Shown here: positions 7,489 through 16,824 of the stretch, piece after piece | How positions within the stretch are numbered: the first letter of the stretch is position 1 | How the letters are laid out: every line of letters begins with the position of its first letter | Assembly: GCA_025997955.1 (NCBI GenBank) | Contig: BNVH01000043.1 | Location: forward strand, 1 to 31,052 | Length of the DNA: 31,052 bases | Source: Synergistales bacterium | GTDB lineage: Bacteria; Synergistota; Synergistia; Synergistales; Aminobacteriaceae | Direction: 5' to 3' | The notes under the pieces: model-generated | The model's database searches: none | What the model saw: the letters and a program-made list of their open reading frames with translations, nothing else | What the model was told of the DNA's origin: nothing | Program-made: the position numbers and the translations under genes

Positions 7489-8835
7489 ATGAGCTACTCT
7501 GAAGAATATTCCCGAAAACTTACTACCCCGGAAGAAGCGGCCAAGGCTGTTCAATCCGAACAGTGGATCGACTACGGATGGGGCGTCGCGATTCCAGTCG
7601 CGTTGGACAAAGCCTTAGCCAAGGTGATGCCTTCGCTTCATAGCGTCAACATCCGTAGCGGAATGGCGCTTAGAACGCCGGAGATATTCAATATTGAGTC
7701 GCCGGCCGAACATTTCACATGGAACGCATGGCACATGACCGGCGTTGACCGGAAAACGACGGAAATGGGCTTCGGTTACTACGCGCCAATTCGTTATTCC
7801 GAGCTTCCCAGATATTATAGGGATATGCCTTCGGATGTCGATGTAGCCATGTTCCAGGTAACTCCGATGGACAAACATGGTTACTTCAACTTTGGCCCCA
7901 GCGTTTCCCACATGGCCGCCGTCTGTGAGCGGGCGAAGACGATTATCGTCGAGGTGAATAAAAATCTGCCATATTGTATGGGCGGCAAGGAAGTATGCGT
8001 GCATGTTTCCCAAGTGGACAGAGTTGTGGAAGGAGAAAACTCGGCCATGCCGACGATTGCGCCTTCGAAGATCACGGAGGTGGACGAGGCGGTCGCCAAG
8101 CTGATCGTAGAGCAAATCCCCAACGGCGCCTGCCTTCAGATTGGCATCGGGGGAATGCCCGGAGCGGTGGGCGCGTTCATCGCGCAGTCCGACCTGAAGG
8201 ACTTGGGGATACACACAGAAATGTACGTCGACGCGATGGTAGATATAGCTATGGCCGGGAAGATCAACGGCTCGAAGAAAGCGGCGGACAGAGGGCGTCA
8301 AACCTACGCTTTCGCGGCCGGAACGCAGAAACTTTACGATTATATCGACCACAACCCAATTTGTATGGCCGCCCCTGTGGACTATTGCAACGACATTCGA
8401 GTATTGGCGTCTCTCGACAACTTCATGTCTATCAACAACGCTGTTGACGTTGACCTGTTCGGACAGGTGAGCTCAGAGACCGCAGGACTCAAGCACATCA
8501 GCGGCGCCGGAGGGCAGTTGGATTTCGTCTTGGGCGCTTATCTTTCACAAGGGGGGAAAAGCTTCATTTGCTGTTCTTCCACTGTGCAGAGCAAAGATGG
8601 ACAGCTCCAGTCCAGAATCGTACCTACGCTGAAAGAAGGCTCGGTCGTGACCGACACGAGAGCGAACCTCCACTACTTAGTGACGGAGCACGGCATCGTG
8701 AACGTCAAAGGTCTCGCCACGTGGCAAAAGGCCGAAGCGATTATCAGTGTCGCTCACCCAAAGTTCAGGGAAGACCTGATCAAAGCCGCGGAGAAGATGG
8801 GAATTTGGAGCCGCAGCAACAAACTCAAGCCCTGA
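7489..8835 (+). CDS. Butyryl-CoA:acetate CoA-transferase
   Basis: A 448-residue family-I CoA-transferase, the same length as butyryl-CoA:acetate CoA-transferases of butyrate producers. Very similar stretches include PAEHFTWNAWHM near the N-terminus, YYAPIRYSELPRYYRDMP, VAMFQVTPMDKHGYFNFGPS, IPNGACLQIGIGGMPGAVG, the HTEMYVDAMVDIA segment with the catalytic Glu, DRGRQTYAFAAGTQK, NNAVDVDLFGQV, and SGAGGQLDFVLGAYLS near the end. It moves CoA from butyryl-CoA (or a similar acyl-CoA) to acetate in the cytoplasm. ATG 7489 follows GGAG by eight bases; the GTG 7480 and ATG 7483 lie in or against that site. It is first in a run with thiolase, YhdT and PanF. Other short-chain acyl-CoAs may be used. Confidence 0.9.
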   Translation: MSYSEEYSRKLTTPEEAAKAVQSEQWIDYGWGVAIPVALDKALAKVMPSLHSVNIRSGMALRTPEIFNIESPAEHFTWNAWHMTGVDRKTTEMGFGYYAPIRYSELPRYYRDMPSDVDVAMFQVTPMDKHGYFNFGPSVSHMAAVCERAKTIIVEVNKNLPYCMGGKEVCVHVSQVDRVVEGENSAMPTIAPSKITEVDEAVAKLIVEQIPNGACLQIGIGGMPGAVGAFIAQSDLKDLGIHTEMYVDAMVDIAMAGKINGSKKAADRGRQTYAFAAGTQKLYDYIDHNPICMAAPVDYCNDIRVLASLDNFMSINNAVDVDLFGQVSSETAGLKHISGAGGQLDFVLGAYLSQGGKSFICCSSTVQSKDGQLQSRIVPTLKEGSVVTDTRANLHYLVTEHGIVNVKGLATWQKAEAIISVAHPKFREDLIKAAEKMGIWSRSNKLKP

Positions 8836-8861
8836 CATGGGACAGAAAGGAGAATTTTACT

Positions 8862-10040
8862 TTGATTAAAGAGATTGTTTTGGCCGGCGCCTGCCGGACA
8901 GCTATAGGGAAAATGGGAGGCACGCTCGCGGGGACACCCGCCGTTGAACTGGGCGCTGTCGTCATCAGGGAGGCGCTGAATCGCGCCGGGGTAAAACCGG
9001 AACAGGTAGACGAGGTGTTTATGGGGTGCGTTCTGCAAGCCGCGCAGGGACAGAATATGGCCCGACAGTCCTCCATCAGGGCGGGGCTTCCCATTGAGGT
9101 CCCCGCTCAGACCCTGAACATAGTATGCGGGTCGGGACTAAAAAGCGTCAATCTCGCGGCGGCCATGATAAGGTCCGGTGAAGCTGATGTCATCGTCGCC
9201 GGCGGAATGGAAAACATGTCTGCCGCGGTCTACGCCTTAGACAAAGCACGGTCCGGCTACCGCATGAACGACGGTACACTGATTGACACAATGATCCGGG
9301 ATTCCCTGTGGGACGCGTTCAATGGTTATCACATGGGGATTACAGCGGAGAACGTCGCCGCGAAATACGGCGTAACCCGTGAGATGCAGGACATTTTTGC
9401 CGCTGAGAGTCAGCAGAAGTACGAAGCCGCGCAAAATGCCGGAAAGTTCCGGGACGAGATTGTTTCGGTTCCCATCAAAGTGAAAAAAGAGACGGTCGCC
9501 TTCGATAAGGACGAGTATCCTCGCGCGGGCGTAACGGTCGAGGCAATCGCAAAACTACCTCCCGCGTTCAAACCCGACGGCACTGTAACGGCTGCCAACG
9601 CGTCAGGGATCAACGACGGCGCGGCAGCAGTCGTCGTAATGAGCGCGGAAAAGGCGAAGGAGTTGGGCGTCCGTCCGATGGCGAAATGGATAGGAGGGGC
9701 AACCGCAGGCGTGGACCCATCAGTGATGGGCATCGCCCCCGCGGAATCCACCCGAAAACTCCTGAAGAAAACAAAGCTCGACATCAACGACATTGATTTG
9801 ATCGAAGCCAACGAGGCGTTTGCGGCGCAGGCGCTGGCGGTTGGCCAGTTGTTGCAGTGGAATTCCGCGAAGGTCAACGTCAATGGAGGCGCCATTGCTA
9901 TAGGACACCCGGTGGGCGCGTCAGGCTGCCGCATTCTCGTCACGCTATTGCACGAGATGCAAAGACGCGGCGCAAAGAAGGGTCTTGCGACACTCTGTAT
10001 CGGCGGAGGGATGGGCGTCTCTACTCTCGTTGAAATATAA
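8862..10040 (+). CDS. thlA: Acetyl-CoA C-acetyltransferase (thiolase II)
   Basis: A 392-residue biosynthetic-type thiolase, which condenses two acetyl-CoA to acetoacetyl-CoA or cleaves acetoacetyl-CoA. The N-terminal IVLAGACRTAIGKMGG leads to the acyl-accepting Cys in NIVCGSGLKSVN at about residue 88. The catalytic His is in NGGAIAIGHPVGASG and the second Cys in TLCIGGGMG near the end, so all key residues are present. The start is TTG 8862, nine bases after AAAGGAGA; the open frame upstream is only overlap with the CoA-transferase gene. The gap to that gene is 26 bases, so they are co-transcribed. It may now serve the hbd gene at 29188-30036, whose own upstream thiolase is reduced to a scar. 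Confidence 0.93.
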   Translation: MIKEIVLAGACRTAIGKMGGTLAGTPAVELGAVVIREALNRAGVKPEQVDEVFMGCVLQAAQGQNMARQSSIRAGLPIEVPAQTLNIVCGSGLKSVNLAAAMIRSGEADVIVAGGMENMSAAVYALDKARSGYRMNDGTLIDTMIRDSLWDAFNGYHMGITAENVAAKYGVTREMQDIFAAESQQKYEAAQNAGKFRDEIVSVPIKVKKETVAFDKDEYPRAGVTVEAIAKLPPAFKPDGTVTAANASGINDGAAAVVVMSAEKAKELGVRPMAKWIGGATAGVDPSVMGIAPAESTRKLLKKTKLDINDIDLIEANEAFAAQALAVGQLLQWNSAKVNVNGGAIAIGHPVGASGCRILVTLLHEMQRRGAKKGLATLCIGGGMGVSTLVEI

Positions 10041-10051
10041 TATTACGACGC

Positions 10052-10093
10052 ATAGGGTTGCTTCAGTCAGATGCGGGCGGCCACTTGCCGCCC
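10052..10093 (+). repeat. Dispersed palindromic repeat, copy A
   Basis: ATAGGGTTGCTTCAGTCAG (10052-10070) is identical to 30352-30370. It is followed four bases later by a hairpin, GGGCGGC-CACTT-GCCGCCC (10075-10093). No T run follows, so it is not a classical terminator. It lies between thiolase and yhdT and may stabilise or process the mRNA, like REP-type elements. Confidence 0.7.
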
Positions 10094-10157
10094 CTATCTT
10101 GACGTAACCATTTGGGTAATTCGACATCTCTGTTACTTTTGAAATGAGGTTTTAAGC

Positions 10158-10430
10158 GTGAGCAAAATGAGCTACAAGGAAAAATTCATTCAAATGAACA
10201 AAGAAGCGAAGTCGACGTGGATTGTCACAGCGATTCTCATTGCGTACTGGTGGATCGCCGGATTCGGCACAGCCGGTATGGACTACACTATCCTACAAAT
10301 GCCCGGTTGGTTTGTACTGAGCAGTTTCGGCGTGTGGATATTGTCCATCGTTCTGGTGTGGGGCTTGACGGTCAAGGTTTTTAAGGATTTCAGCCTCGAA
10401 GACGACGAAGACGAAACTACAAGGGAGTGA
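10158..10430 (+). CDS. yhdT: YhdT-family (DUF997) small membrane protein
   Basis: A 90-residue protein with two membrane segments, at about residues 21-41 and 48-72, and an acidic C-terminus (EDDEDE). Size, topology and position directly before a PanF-type symporter match YhdT, which also precedes panF in E. coli. The start is GTG 10158 with GAGG eight bases upstream; ATG 10167 is an alternative. It probably acts as an accessory subunit of the symporter, but its biochemical role is not established. The stop is followed by the panF start seven bases later, indicating translational linkage. Confidence 0.8.
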   Translation: MSKMSYKEKFIQMNKEAKSTWIVTAILIAYWWIAGFGTAGMDYTILQMPGWFVLSSFGVWILSIVLVWGLTVKVFKDFSLEDDEDETTRE

Positions 10431-10437
10431 CGAAGCC

Positions 10438-11955
10438 GTGAGGATTCTCTTGATTCTGGCTCCCATATTAGCTTTTCTTGTCGTCATGCTCGCTGTGGGG
10501 TTTGCCATCCAAAAACGCTCTGAAAGCAACAGGGCCGTGAACTTTTCCAAGGATTATTTTATAGGCAACAGAAGTTTGGGCGGTTTTGTGCTGGCTATGA
10601 CCCTTGTCGCCACCTATTCATCGGGCTCCAGCTTCGTCGGTGGTCCCGGCGTCGCGTGGCTGAGGGGTTTCGGATGGGTGTATCTCGCTATGACTCAAGT
10701 TCTGGCGGCCTTTCTGGTCATGGGCGTCATGGGCAAAAAAATGGCGGTCATCAGCCGTAAAATCGATGCCGTCACCGTCATCGACCTCATCCGCGTCCGC
10801 TACGAGTCCAACACGCTGGCTCACATCGGGGCGGTATTCATCGTTGTGTTCTTCTGCGGCACAATAGTGGCCCAATTTATCAGCGGCGCCAACCTGTTTG
10901 CGGCGGCCGCGGGCGTTAACTACACCTTTGGGCTGTTCCTCTTCGCCTTGGTGGTCGTCACTTTCACCGCCACCGGAGGTTTTAGGGCGGTCGCCGTGAC
11001 AGACACCATCTGCGCCCTCGCCATGCTGCTTGGCCTGGGCGTTCTCACCTACGCCATTCTGGAACACGGCGGCGGTATAAGCAGGATCATGGCCGTCATC
11101 AACACACAGCCTCAGATGCTGGAGCCAACGTCAGGCGGCGCTATTTCCGTGCGGCTTTTAATCTCGTTCTGGATGCTGAGCGGCGTCTGTACCTTGGGCT
11201 TGCCTCAGTCATTGGTTCGGAACATGAGCTATAAAAACTCCAAATCACTTCACCGGGCAATGATTTACGGTACCGTTATCGTTGGCGCCATGATGCTCGG
11301 AATGCACCTCATCGGTGTGCTATCCCGAGGCGTCATCCACGAGCTTCCCGCTGGGGGTACCACCGACGCCATCATGCCTCACCTGATTGTCAACTACCTA
11401 TCGCCCGTTCTGGCGGGCATCGCCATCATCGCACCCTTAGCGGCCTCCATATCCACCGTTTCCTCCCTCCTGATCGCGTCCTCCTCCTCCATTATCAAGG
11501 ATGTATACCAACACGTAGTCGAACGCCACGGCGGGCGGGCGGATCAGAAAAAGCTGGGGTTGTTTTCCATCGCCACCACTGCCGCCATCGGAATAGTCTG
11601 CATCATCGTCGCTCTCAATCCCCCTACTGTCATCGTGTGGGTCAACATGTTCGCGTTCGGCGGGCTGCAAACGGCCTTCTTCTGGACATTCCTCCTGGGC
11701 TTTTTTTGGAAGAAAGCCAACACGACGGGCGCTCTCCTATCCATGACGGGCGGCGTGTTGGCTTACTGCTACTGCATGGCGGCCAAGATCCCTCTCGGCG
11801 GCTTCCATGCGATTGTCGCGGGTATCGGCATCGGTTTTGTCCTCTTTGTCGTCGGTAGCTTGACCGGAAAACCCAATGACGAAAAAATCCTCAAGCTCTT
11901 CTTCCCGGAAACCTATCCCGACGGCACAAAAATAGAATTGCCGAGTCGCGCATAG
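10438..11955 (+). CDS. panF: Sodium/pantothenate-type symporter (SSS family)
   Basis: A 505-residue sodium:solute symporter with about 13 hydrophobic segments. The GNRSLGGFVLAMTLVATYSSGSSFVGGPG region near the N-terminus is the PanF-like signature. Later features are GLPQSLVRNMSYKNSKSLHRA and ASISTVSSLLIASSSSI, the latter being the SSS sodium-site helix. The start is GTG 10438 after GGGAG. The preceding yhdT gene supports PanF over other SSS members such as proline or monocarboxylate carriers. Pantothenate is the precursor of CoA, so its position after two CoA-handling enzymes is coherent, though import of another organic anion cannot be excluded. Confidence 0.85.
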   Translation: MRILLILAPILAFLVVMLAVGFAIQKRSESNRAVNFSKDYFIGNRSLGGFVLAMTLVATYSSGSSFVGGPGVAWLRGFGWVYLAMTQVLAAFLVMGVMGKKMAVISRKIDAVTVIDLIRVRYESNTLAHIGAVFIVVFFCGTIVAQFISGANLFAAAAGVNYTFGLFLFALVVVTFTATGGFRAVAVTDTICALAMLLGLGVLTYAILEHGGGISRIMAVINTQPQMLEPTSGGAISVRLLISFWMLSGVCTLGLPQSLVRNMSYKNSKSLHRAMIYGTVIVGAMMLGMHLIGVLSRGVIHELPAGGTTDAIMPHLIVNYLSPVLAGIAIIAPLAASISTVSSLLIASSSSIIKDVYQHVVERHGGRADQKKLGLFSIATTAAIGIVCIIVALNPPTVIVWVNMFAFGGLQTAFFWTFLLGFFWKKANTTGALLSMTGGVLAYCYCMAAKIPLGGFHAIVAGIGIGFVLFVVGSLTGKPNDEKILKLFFPETYPDGTKIELPSRA

Positions 11956-11972
11956 AAACGTCGGCTTTTTTT
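11940..11972 (+). terminator. Probable terminator after panF
   Basis: GCCGA (11940-11944) pairs with TCGGC (11961-11965) across a loop that contains the panF stop, and a run of seven T follows. The stem is short but the T run is clear. It separates the CoA-transferase operon from valS. Confidence 0.5.
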
Positions 11973-12040
11973 GCTCAAATAAAATCAAGGCGTTCATAAA
12001 AACAAACGGATAAGTGAAAACGCGAAGGAGATGCTCTGAA

Positions 12041-14698
12041 TTGAAAAGGAATAGAGATTTGGCCAAGGGCTATACACCCGAGGTTTTAGAGGAAAAATGG
12101 TACGCTGATTGGCTTGACAAAGGGCTCTTTAATGCCCAAGTCGATAAATCGAAGCCGGCTTTTTCGATAGTGATTCCTCCGCCGAACGTCACGGGCTCGC
12201 TGCACATGGGGCACGCTTTCAACAACACCTTTCAGGATATAATGTGCCGCACGCGGCGGATGCAGGGCTACAGCGTCCTGTGGCTGCCTGGGACCGACCA
12301 CGCCGGCATAGCGACGCAAAACGTCGTCGAGAAGAGCCTCGCCGCGCAAGGGACGAACCGCCACGAGCTTGGGCGTGAGGCGTTTGTCGAAAAGGTCTGG
12401 GAGTGGAAAAAACTATATGGCGAACGCATAATAACCCAGATGAAGAAGCTCGGCAACTCCTGCGACTGGCAGCGTGAGCGGTTCACGCTTGACGAGGGAC
12501 TGTCGCGCGCCGTGAGAAAAGTCTTTGTGGAGCTTTACAAAAAAGACCTCATATACAGGGGCAAATACATAATCAACTGGTGCTCGCGCTGTCACACCGC
12601 TCTTTCCGACATTGAGGTCGACTACGACGACAAGCCGGGCAAGTTCTATTACGTCCGCTATCCGTTTGAGGACGGCACGGGCGAAATTGTAGTGGCGACG
12701 ACGCGCCCTGAGACTATCTTGGGCGACGTGGCGATAGCCGTTCACCCGAGAAGCGAGCAGTTCAGTACATTAGTAGGCGTGCGCGTGCGCGTGCCGCTCA
12801 CGGACAGAATAATCCCCATAATTGAGGACAACATGGTAGACCCGGAGTTCGGCACCGGTTGCGTAAAGATAACGCCGGCTCACGACCCAAATGACTTCTT
12901 AGTTGGCCAGCGCCACAACCTGCCGCAGCTGCAGGTTATAGACGGCGAGGGGTTTATGAACGAGGCGGCCGGAAAATATAAAGGCATGTCCATTCTCGAA
13001 GCCCGCGAGGAGGCGTCTAAGGACTTGGAGTCTCAGGGGCTTCTTGTGAAAGTCGAGGAGATGACTCACTCGGTAGGGCATTGCTACCGATGCGGCACGA
13101 CGGTCGAGCCTTATCTGTCGGAGCAGTGGTTTGTCCGAGCAAAGCCCTTGGCGGAGCGCGGCGTTAAGGCCGTGCGGGACGGCAAGATTCACTGGATACC
13201 GGAGCAGTGGGAGAAGACTTATTTTCAGTGGATGGAGAACATACGCGACTGGTGCATATCGCGTCAGCTCTGGTGGGGGCACAGAATACCGGCATGGACA
13301 TGCGCGGACTGCGGACACATCACGGTGTCCGAGACAGACCCTGCGGCTTGCGAGAAGTGCGGTTCGCAAAATATCGCTCAGGACGAGGACGTTTTAGACA
13401 CCTGGTTCAGCAGCGCTCTTTGGCCGTTCTCAACAATGGGGTGGCCCGACAAAACGCCTGAGCTTGACTATTTCTATCCCACATCGCTGATGGTCACGGG
13501 CTTTGACATAATATTCTTCTGGGTGGCGCGCATGATTATGACGGGGCTTGAGTTTATGGACGCTGAGCCGTTCAAGGACGTGTACATTCACTCTCTCATC
13601 AGGGACGAGCACGGGCAGAAGATGAGCAAATCCAAGGGAAACGTCATAGACCCGTTAGATATGATAGAAAAATACGGCGCCGACGCGCTCCGCATGGCGC
13701 TTGCGGCGCTCTCCACTCAGGGACGCGATATTTTGCTCTCTCCTGGGAAGATAGAGACCTACAGATTTTTTATGAACAAGCTCTGGAACGCCGCTCGCTT
13801 CGCCTTGATGAATCTTGACGACGCGCCGGTCGAAAATGTCAATTTGTTCGACCTGAGCTTGCAGGACAAGTGGATACTCTCTCGCGTTCAGGACACAGTT
13901 GAGCAGGAAACGGCTCAGATAGACGCCTATGACGTTGGTTCGGCGGCGCGAATGCTCTACGACTTTGTGTGGGGAGACCTCTGCGACTGGTATCTTGAGA
14001 TGGCGAAGCCGGCTCTCAAGGGAGACGAAGGCGAGGATAGGAAACGAGCGACGCAAGCCGTTTTGGACGAGGTGTTCAAGACCATTCTGCCGCTGTTGCA
14101 CCCGTTCATTCCATTTGTGACGGAGGAGCTTTGGGAGGCGTTCGGATATTCGGAGGAGACCCCGTCAATAATGAACGCTTTCTGGCCTGTCGTTAAGTAT
14201 CGTTTCAATGTATATGACGATATGAAGGACTTGCAGGAGGCCGTCCGCATTTTGCGAAACCTTCGCGCTGAGGCTCACGTCGCGCCTCAGCAGTGGGTAA
14301 ACAGCGCCGTCATTCGCGTCGATAAACCCGAGACCGTCGCCACTCTACAGGACTCGCTGTCCATTGTCTCCATGCTGTGCAGAGTTAAGCAAATAGATAT
14401 TTTGCCGACGGCCACGCCGCGCCCAGGCGAGTCTTTATCCTCCGTTTTCGCCTCTGGCGAGATAAGCCTTTCTGTGGGGGATATATTGGATATAGCGGCC
14501 GAGGCCATTCGCCTAAAACAGGAGCTTGTCACTATAGAAAAAACCGTGGCGGCAAGCCGAGCCCGACTCGATAAGCCGGATTTCGTGTCCCGCGCGCCTC
14601 AGGAGGTCGTGGATAAAGAAAGAGGCCGAGTTGACGAGGGTTTGTCTCAGATAGCGCGTTTACGTGAAAATCTTGAGAGTTTGGGCGTGAAGCTGTAG
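12041..14698 (+). CDS. valS: Valyl-tRNA synthetase
   Basis: An 885-residue class I synthetase that charges tRNA-Val. The HIGH-type motif is in PPPNVTGSLHMGHAF (about residues 47-61) and the KMSKS motif in GQKMSKSKGNVIDP. In between lie GTDHAGIATQ, the editing domain with ATTRPETILGD, and two Cys pairs (CADCG and CEKCG) that probably bind zinc. The C-terminus has the coiled-coil tail typical of ValRS, with RARLDKPDFVSRAPQEVV. The start is TTG 12041, ten bases after AAGGAG; a GTG at 12014 lies upstream of that site. glmS follows 19 bases after the stop. Confidence 0.96.
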   Translation: MKRNRDLAKGYTPEVLEEKWYADWLDKGLFNAQVDKSKPAFSIVIPPPNVTGSLHMGHAFNNTFQDIMCRTRRMQGYSVLWLPGTDHAGIATQNVVEKSLAAQGTNRHELGREAFVEKVWEWKKLYGERIITQMKKLGNSCDWQRERFTLDEGLSRAVRKVFVELYKKDLIYRGKYIINWCSRCHTALSDIEVDYDDKPGKFYYVRYPFEDGTGEIVVATTRPETILGDVAIAVHPRSEQFSTLVGVRVRVPLTDRIIPIIEDNMVDPEFGTGCVKITPAHDPNDFLVGQRHNLPQLQVIDGEGFMNEAAGKYKGMSILEAREEASKDLESQGLLVKVEEMTHSVGHCYRCGTTVEPYLSEQWFVRAKPLAERGVKAVRDGKIHWIPEQWEKTYFQWMENIRDWCISRQLWWGHRIPAWTCADCGHITVSETDPAACEKCGSQNIAQDEDVLDTWFSSALWPFSTMGWPDKTPELDYFYPTSLMVTGFDIIFFWVARMIMTGLEFMDAEPFKDVYIHSLIRDEHGQKMSKSKGNVIDPLDMIEKYGADALRMALAALSTQGRDILLSPGKIETYRFFMNKLWNAARFALMNLDDAPVENVNLFDLSLQDKWILSRVQDTVEQETAQIDAYDVGSAARMLYDFVWGDLCDWYLEMAKPALKGDEGEDRKRATQAVLDEVFKTILPLLHPFIPFVTEELWEAFGYSEETPSIMNAFWPVVKYRFNVYDDMKDLQEAVRILRNLRAEAHVAPQQWVNSAVIRVDKPETVATLQDSLSIVSMLCRVKQIDILPTATPRPGESLSSVFASGEISLSVGDILDIAAEAIRLKQELVTIEKTVAASRARLDKPDFVSRAPQEVVDKERGRVDEGLSQIARLRENLESLGVKL

Positions 14699-14717
14699 AT
14701 TTAGGGGGCTTTTGCTT

Positions 14718-16562
14718 ATGTGCGGAATCATGGGGTATATCGGAAAAAATGACGCTAAACAAGTCATTTTGAACGGCCTTGCCAAGCAGGAATACAGAGG
14801 TTACGACTCCGCCGGGCTTGCTCTAAGGTGCGGGGAGTCCATAAAGAGCGTCAAAATAGTGGGGCGCGTCTCGGAGCTCAAGAAGCTCGTCGAGGAAAGC
14901 GACTTAGGCGAAACCGCGCCGGTATCGGGAATAGGCCATACGAGGTGGGCAACTCACGGAGGTGTGACCGTAACAAACGCGCACCCTCACGAGAGTGTGG
15001 ACGGAAATATCGTGTTGCTCCACAACGGTATAATCGAAAACGCGCGCGAAATTAGGGACAAACTCGAAGCGGAGGGGATAGTTTTTATCTCCGATACCGA
15101 CACCGAATCGGCCTGCCAGCTGTTGGCGCGTCTATATAGGGACTGCGGCGATGTCCTTAGCGCTATGACGAAACTTTGCGCTTCGATAACCGGCGCGTTT
15201 GCGCTTGTGATTCTCTTTCGAGACAGACCTGGGGAGATATGGTGCGCCCGCAGGGGTTCGCCGTTGGTGGTGGCTCATTCTGACGGCGCGAGCCTCTGCG
15301 CGTCAGACCCCACGGCGCTTTTGGACTACACCCACGATCTTTTCTTTATGGAGGAGGGAGAGATAGCGAGACTAACCGAGGACGGATGCGGCTTCTTCGG
15401 TTTTGACGGAGAGCCGAGAGAAAAACAATCTATATTCTTGCAATGGGACAGCGTGATGGCGGACAAAGGGCATTATGAGCACTTCATGCGCAAGGAGATA
15501 GACGAACAGCCGGACGTATTGCGATTTACAATAGAAGCCCATACGGACATAACGAGCGTTGACATGGAAAAGACGCTGAAACTTCCGCCCGATTTGATGC
15601 GAGGAATATCGCGAGTACAGTTTGTGGCTTGCGGAACGTCGTACTACGCGGCCGCTGTGGCCTGCAATCTCATGGAGTCCCTTGACGATACCCTCAACGT
15701 CAGAGCTGACGTGTCCTCTGAGTACAGATACCGTAACATCGGGCGCGGGGACGACACCTTGGCTATCTTTATATCCCAATCCGGCGAGACAGCCGATACG
15801 CTGTCAGCGGCGCGGATAGCTAAATCCAAGGGCGTTCACTGCATAGCGATAACCAACGTCCGAGGCTCGACGCTTGACCGCGAGGTTGATAACTCTTTGT
15901 TGTCGTTGGCCGGCCCTGAAATAGGCGTCGCCGCCACAAAAACGTTCACGGCGCAAGTCGCCTTGTTGAGCATTTTAGTTCTGCAGCTTCTCAAACTCAG
16001 AGGCGCTCTCTCCGCCACGGACGAGGCTCGGCTCATAGGCGGCCTCAGAAGCATTCCGGCCAAGCAGCAGGCTGTTCTCTCAAGGGAAAACGACATAAAG
16101 GCCTTGGCCGAAAAATATTCCGACTCCAAGGGGTTTTTCTTTATAGGACGGCGCGAGAGTGTGCCGCTGACGCTTGAGGGGGCGCTGAAGCTAAAGGAAA
16201 TAGCGTATCTTCCGTCTGAAGCCTACGCCGCGGGGGAGATGAAGCATGGCCCTATCGCTATGCTTGACGAGAAGCTGACGGTAGTGGCTATAGTTCCCCA
16301 AAACGATTTGCGCGAGAAAATGCTTTCTAACGTGGCGGAGTGCCGCGCCCGCAACGCCCCGATAATCTTGCTCGCCACCGACGGCGACGAGGGTATTAAG
16401 TCTTTCGCTAACGACGTTATTTTTGCTCCGGCGACGGAGAAAGAATTGTTCCCGCTCTTAGGCGTCGTGCCCTTGCAGCTCTTCGCGTACCACGTAGCGA
16501 AGACGCTTGGACGGGATATAGATATGCCCCGGAACTTAGCCAAGAGCGTCACGGTGGAGTAG
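14718..16562 (+). CDS. glmS: Glutamine:fructose-6-phosphate aminotransferase (isomerizing)
   Basis: A 614-residue enzyme making glucosamine-6-phosphate for peptidoglycan and lipopolysaccharide. The start is ATG 14718 after AGGGGG, which places the glutaminase nucleophile at Cys2 (MCGIMGYIG). The glutaminase domain has YRGYDSAGL, GIGHTRWATHG and LLHNGIIEN. Two SIS domains follow, with CGTSYYAA, FISQSGETADT and AYAAGEMKHGPIAMLDE. The C-terminus ends LAKSVTVE, as in the family, with the conserved Lys. Length and motifs are normal. It lies directly after valS. No glmS ribozyme-like element is possible in the 19-base gap. Confidence 0.96.
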   Translation: MCGIMGYIGKNDAKQVILNGLAKQEYRGYDSAGLALRCGESIKSVKIVGRVSELKKLVEESDLGETAPVSGIGHTRWATHGGVTVTNAHPHESVDGNIVLLHNGIIENAREIRDKLEAEGIVFISDTDTESACQLLARLYRDCGDVLSAMTKLCASITGAFALVILFRDRPGEIWCARRGSPLVVAHSDGASLCASDPTALLDYTHDLFFMEEGEIARLTEDGCGFFGFDGEPREKQSIFLQWDSVMADKGHYEHFMRKEIDEQPDVLRFTIEAHTDITSVDMEKTLKLPPDLMRGISRVQFVACGTSYYAAAVACNLMESLDDTLNVRADVSSEYRYRNIGRGDDTLAIFISQSGETADTLSAARIAKSKGVHCIAITNVRGSTLDREVDNSLLSLAGPEIGVAATKTFTAQVALLSILVLQLLKLRGALSATDEARLIGGLRSIPAKQQAVLSRENDIKALAEKYSDSKGFFFIGRRESVPLTLEGALKLKEIAYLPSEAYAAGEMKHGPIAMLDEKLTVVAIVPQNDLREKMLSNVAECRARNAPIILLATDGDEGIKSFANDVIFAPATEKELFPLLGVVPLQLFAYHVAKTLGRDIDMPRNLAKSVTVE

Positions 16563-16581
16563 AGAGGATGAGTGGCAAAAG

Positions 16582-16824
16582 ATGACAACATCTTATACTG
16601 TCTGTTACACCAGAACGGAATCAGGTTACATGGGACAGCTTCTTGAATGGCCGGAGGTTATCAGCGAGGGTTCCACAATCGAAGAATGCCGATTGATGAT
16701 TGAGGACGCCGCTTTCGAGATGACCCAAGTTTATAAAGAGGATGGTATACCTATCCCTCAAGGTCATACGCTTTTCGAGACGATAATAGTCGAAGATTCA
16801 GATTATGTCAGTCAGCCGGCGTGA
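16582..16824 (+). CDS. hicB: HicB-family antitoxin
   Basis: An 80-residue protein with the HicB partial RNase-H-like fold: YTVCYTRTESGYMGQLLEWPEVISEGSTIEECRLMIEDA is the usual pattern (strand, strand, LPGV-like turn, 'G.T.eEa' helix). No separate DNA-binding domain is visible at this length, as in short HicB proteins. It binds and neutralises HicA. Order is antitoxin first and the 3' end overlaps hicA by 20 bases. A five-codon frame from ATG 16568 ends in TGA overlapping this ATG (ATGA), so reinitiation may set expression. It lies 19 bases after glmS and could be co-transcribed with it. Confidence 0.85.
   Translation: MTTSYTVCYTRTESGYMGQLLEWPEVISEGSTIEECRLMIEDAAFEMTQVYKEDGIPIPQGHTLFETIIVEDSDYVSQPA

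Noticed and set aside
7615..8352. 245-codon minus-strand frame inside the CoA-transferase gene
   Set aside because: It is antisense to a gene with near-complete family similarity.
8568..8861. N-terminal extension of the thiolase frame
   Set aside because: These codons overlap the CoA-transferase gene; thiolase homology begins exactly at TTG 8862 after a good ribosome site.
10075..10093. Hairpin after thiolase as a rho-independent terminator
   Set aside because: No T run follows and the genes downstream belong to the same direction and theme; the sequence recurs elsewhere as a repeat.
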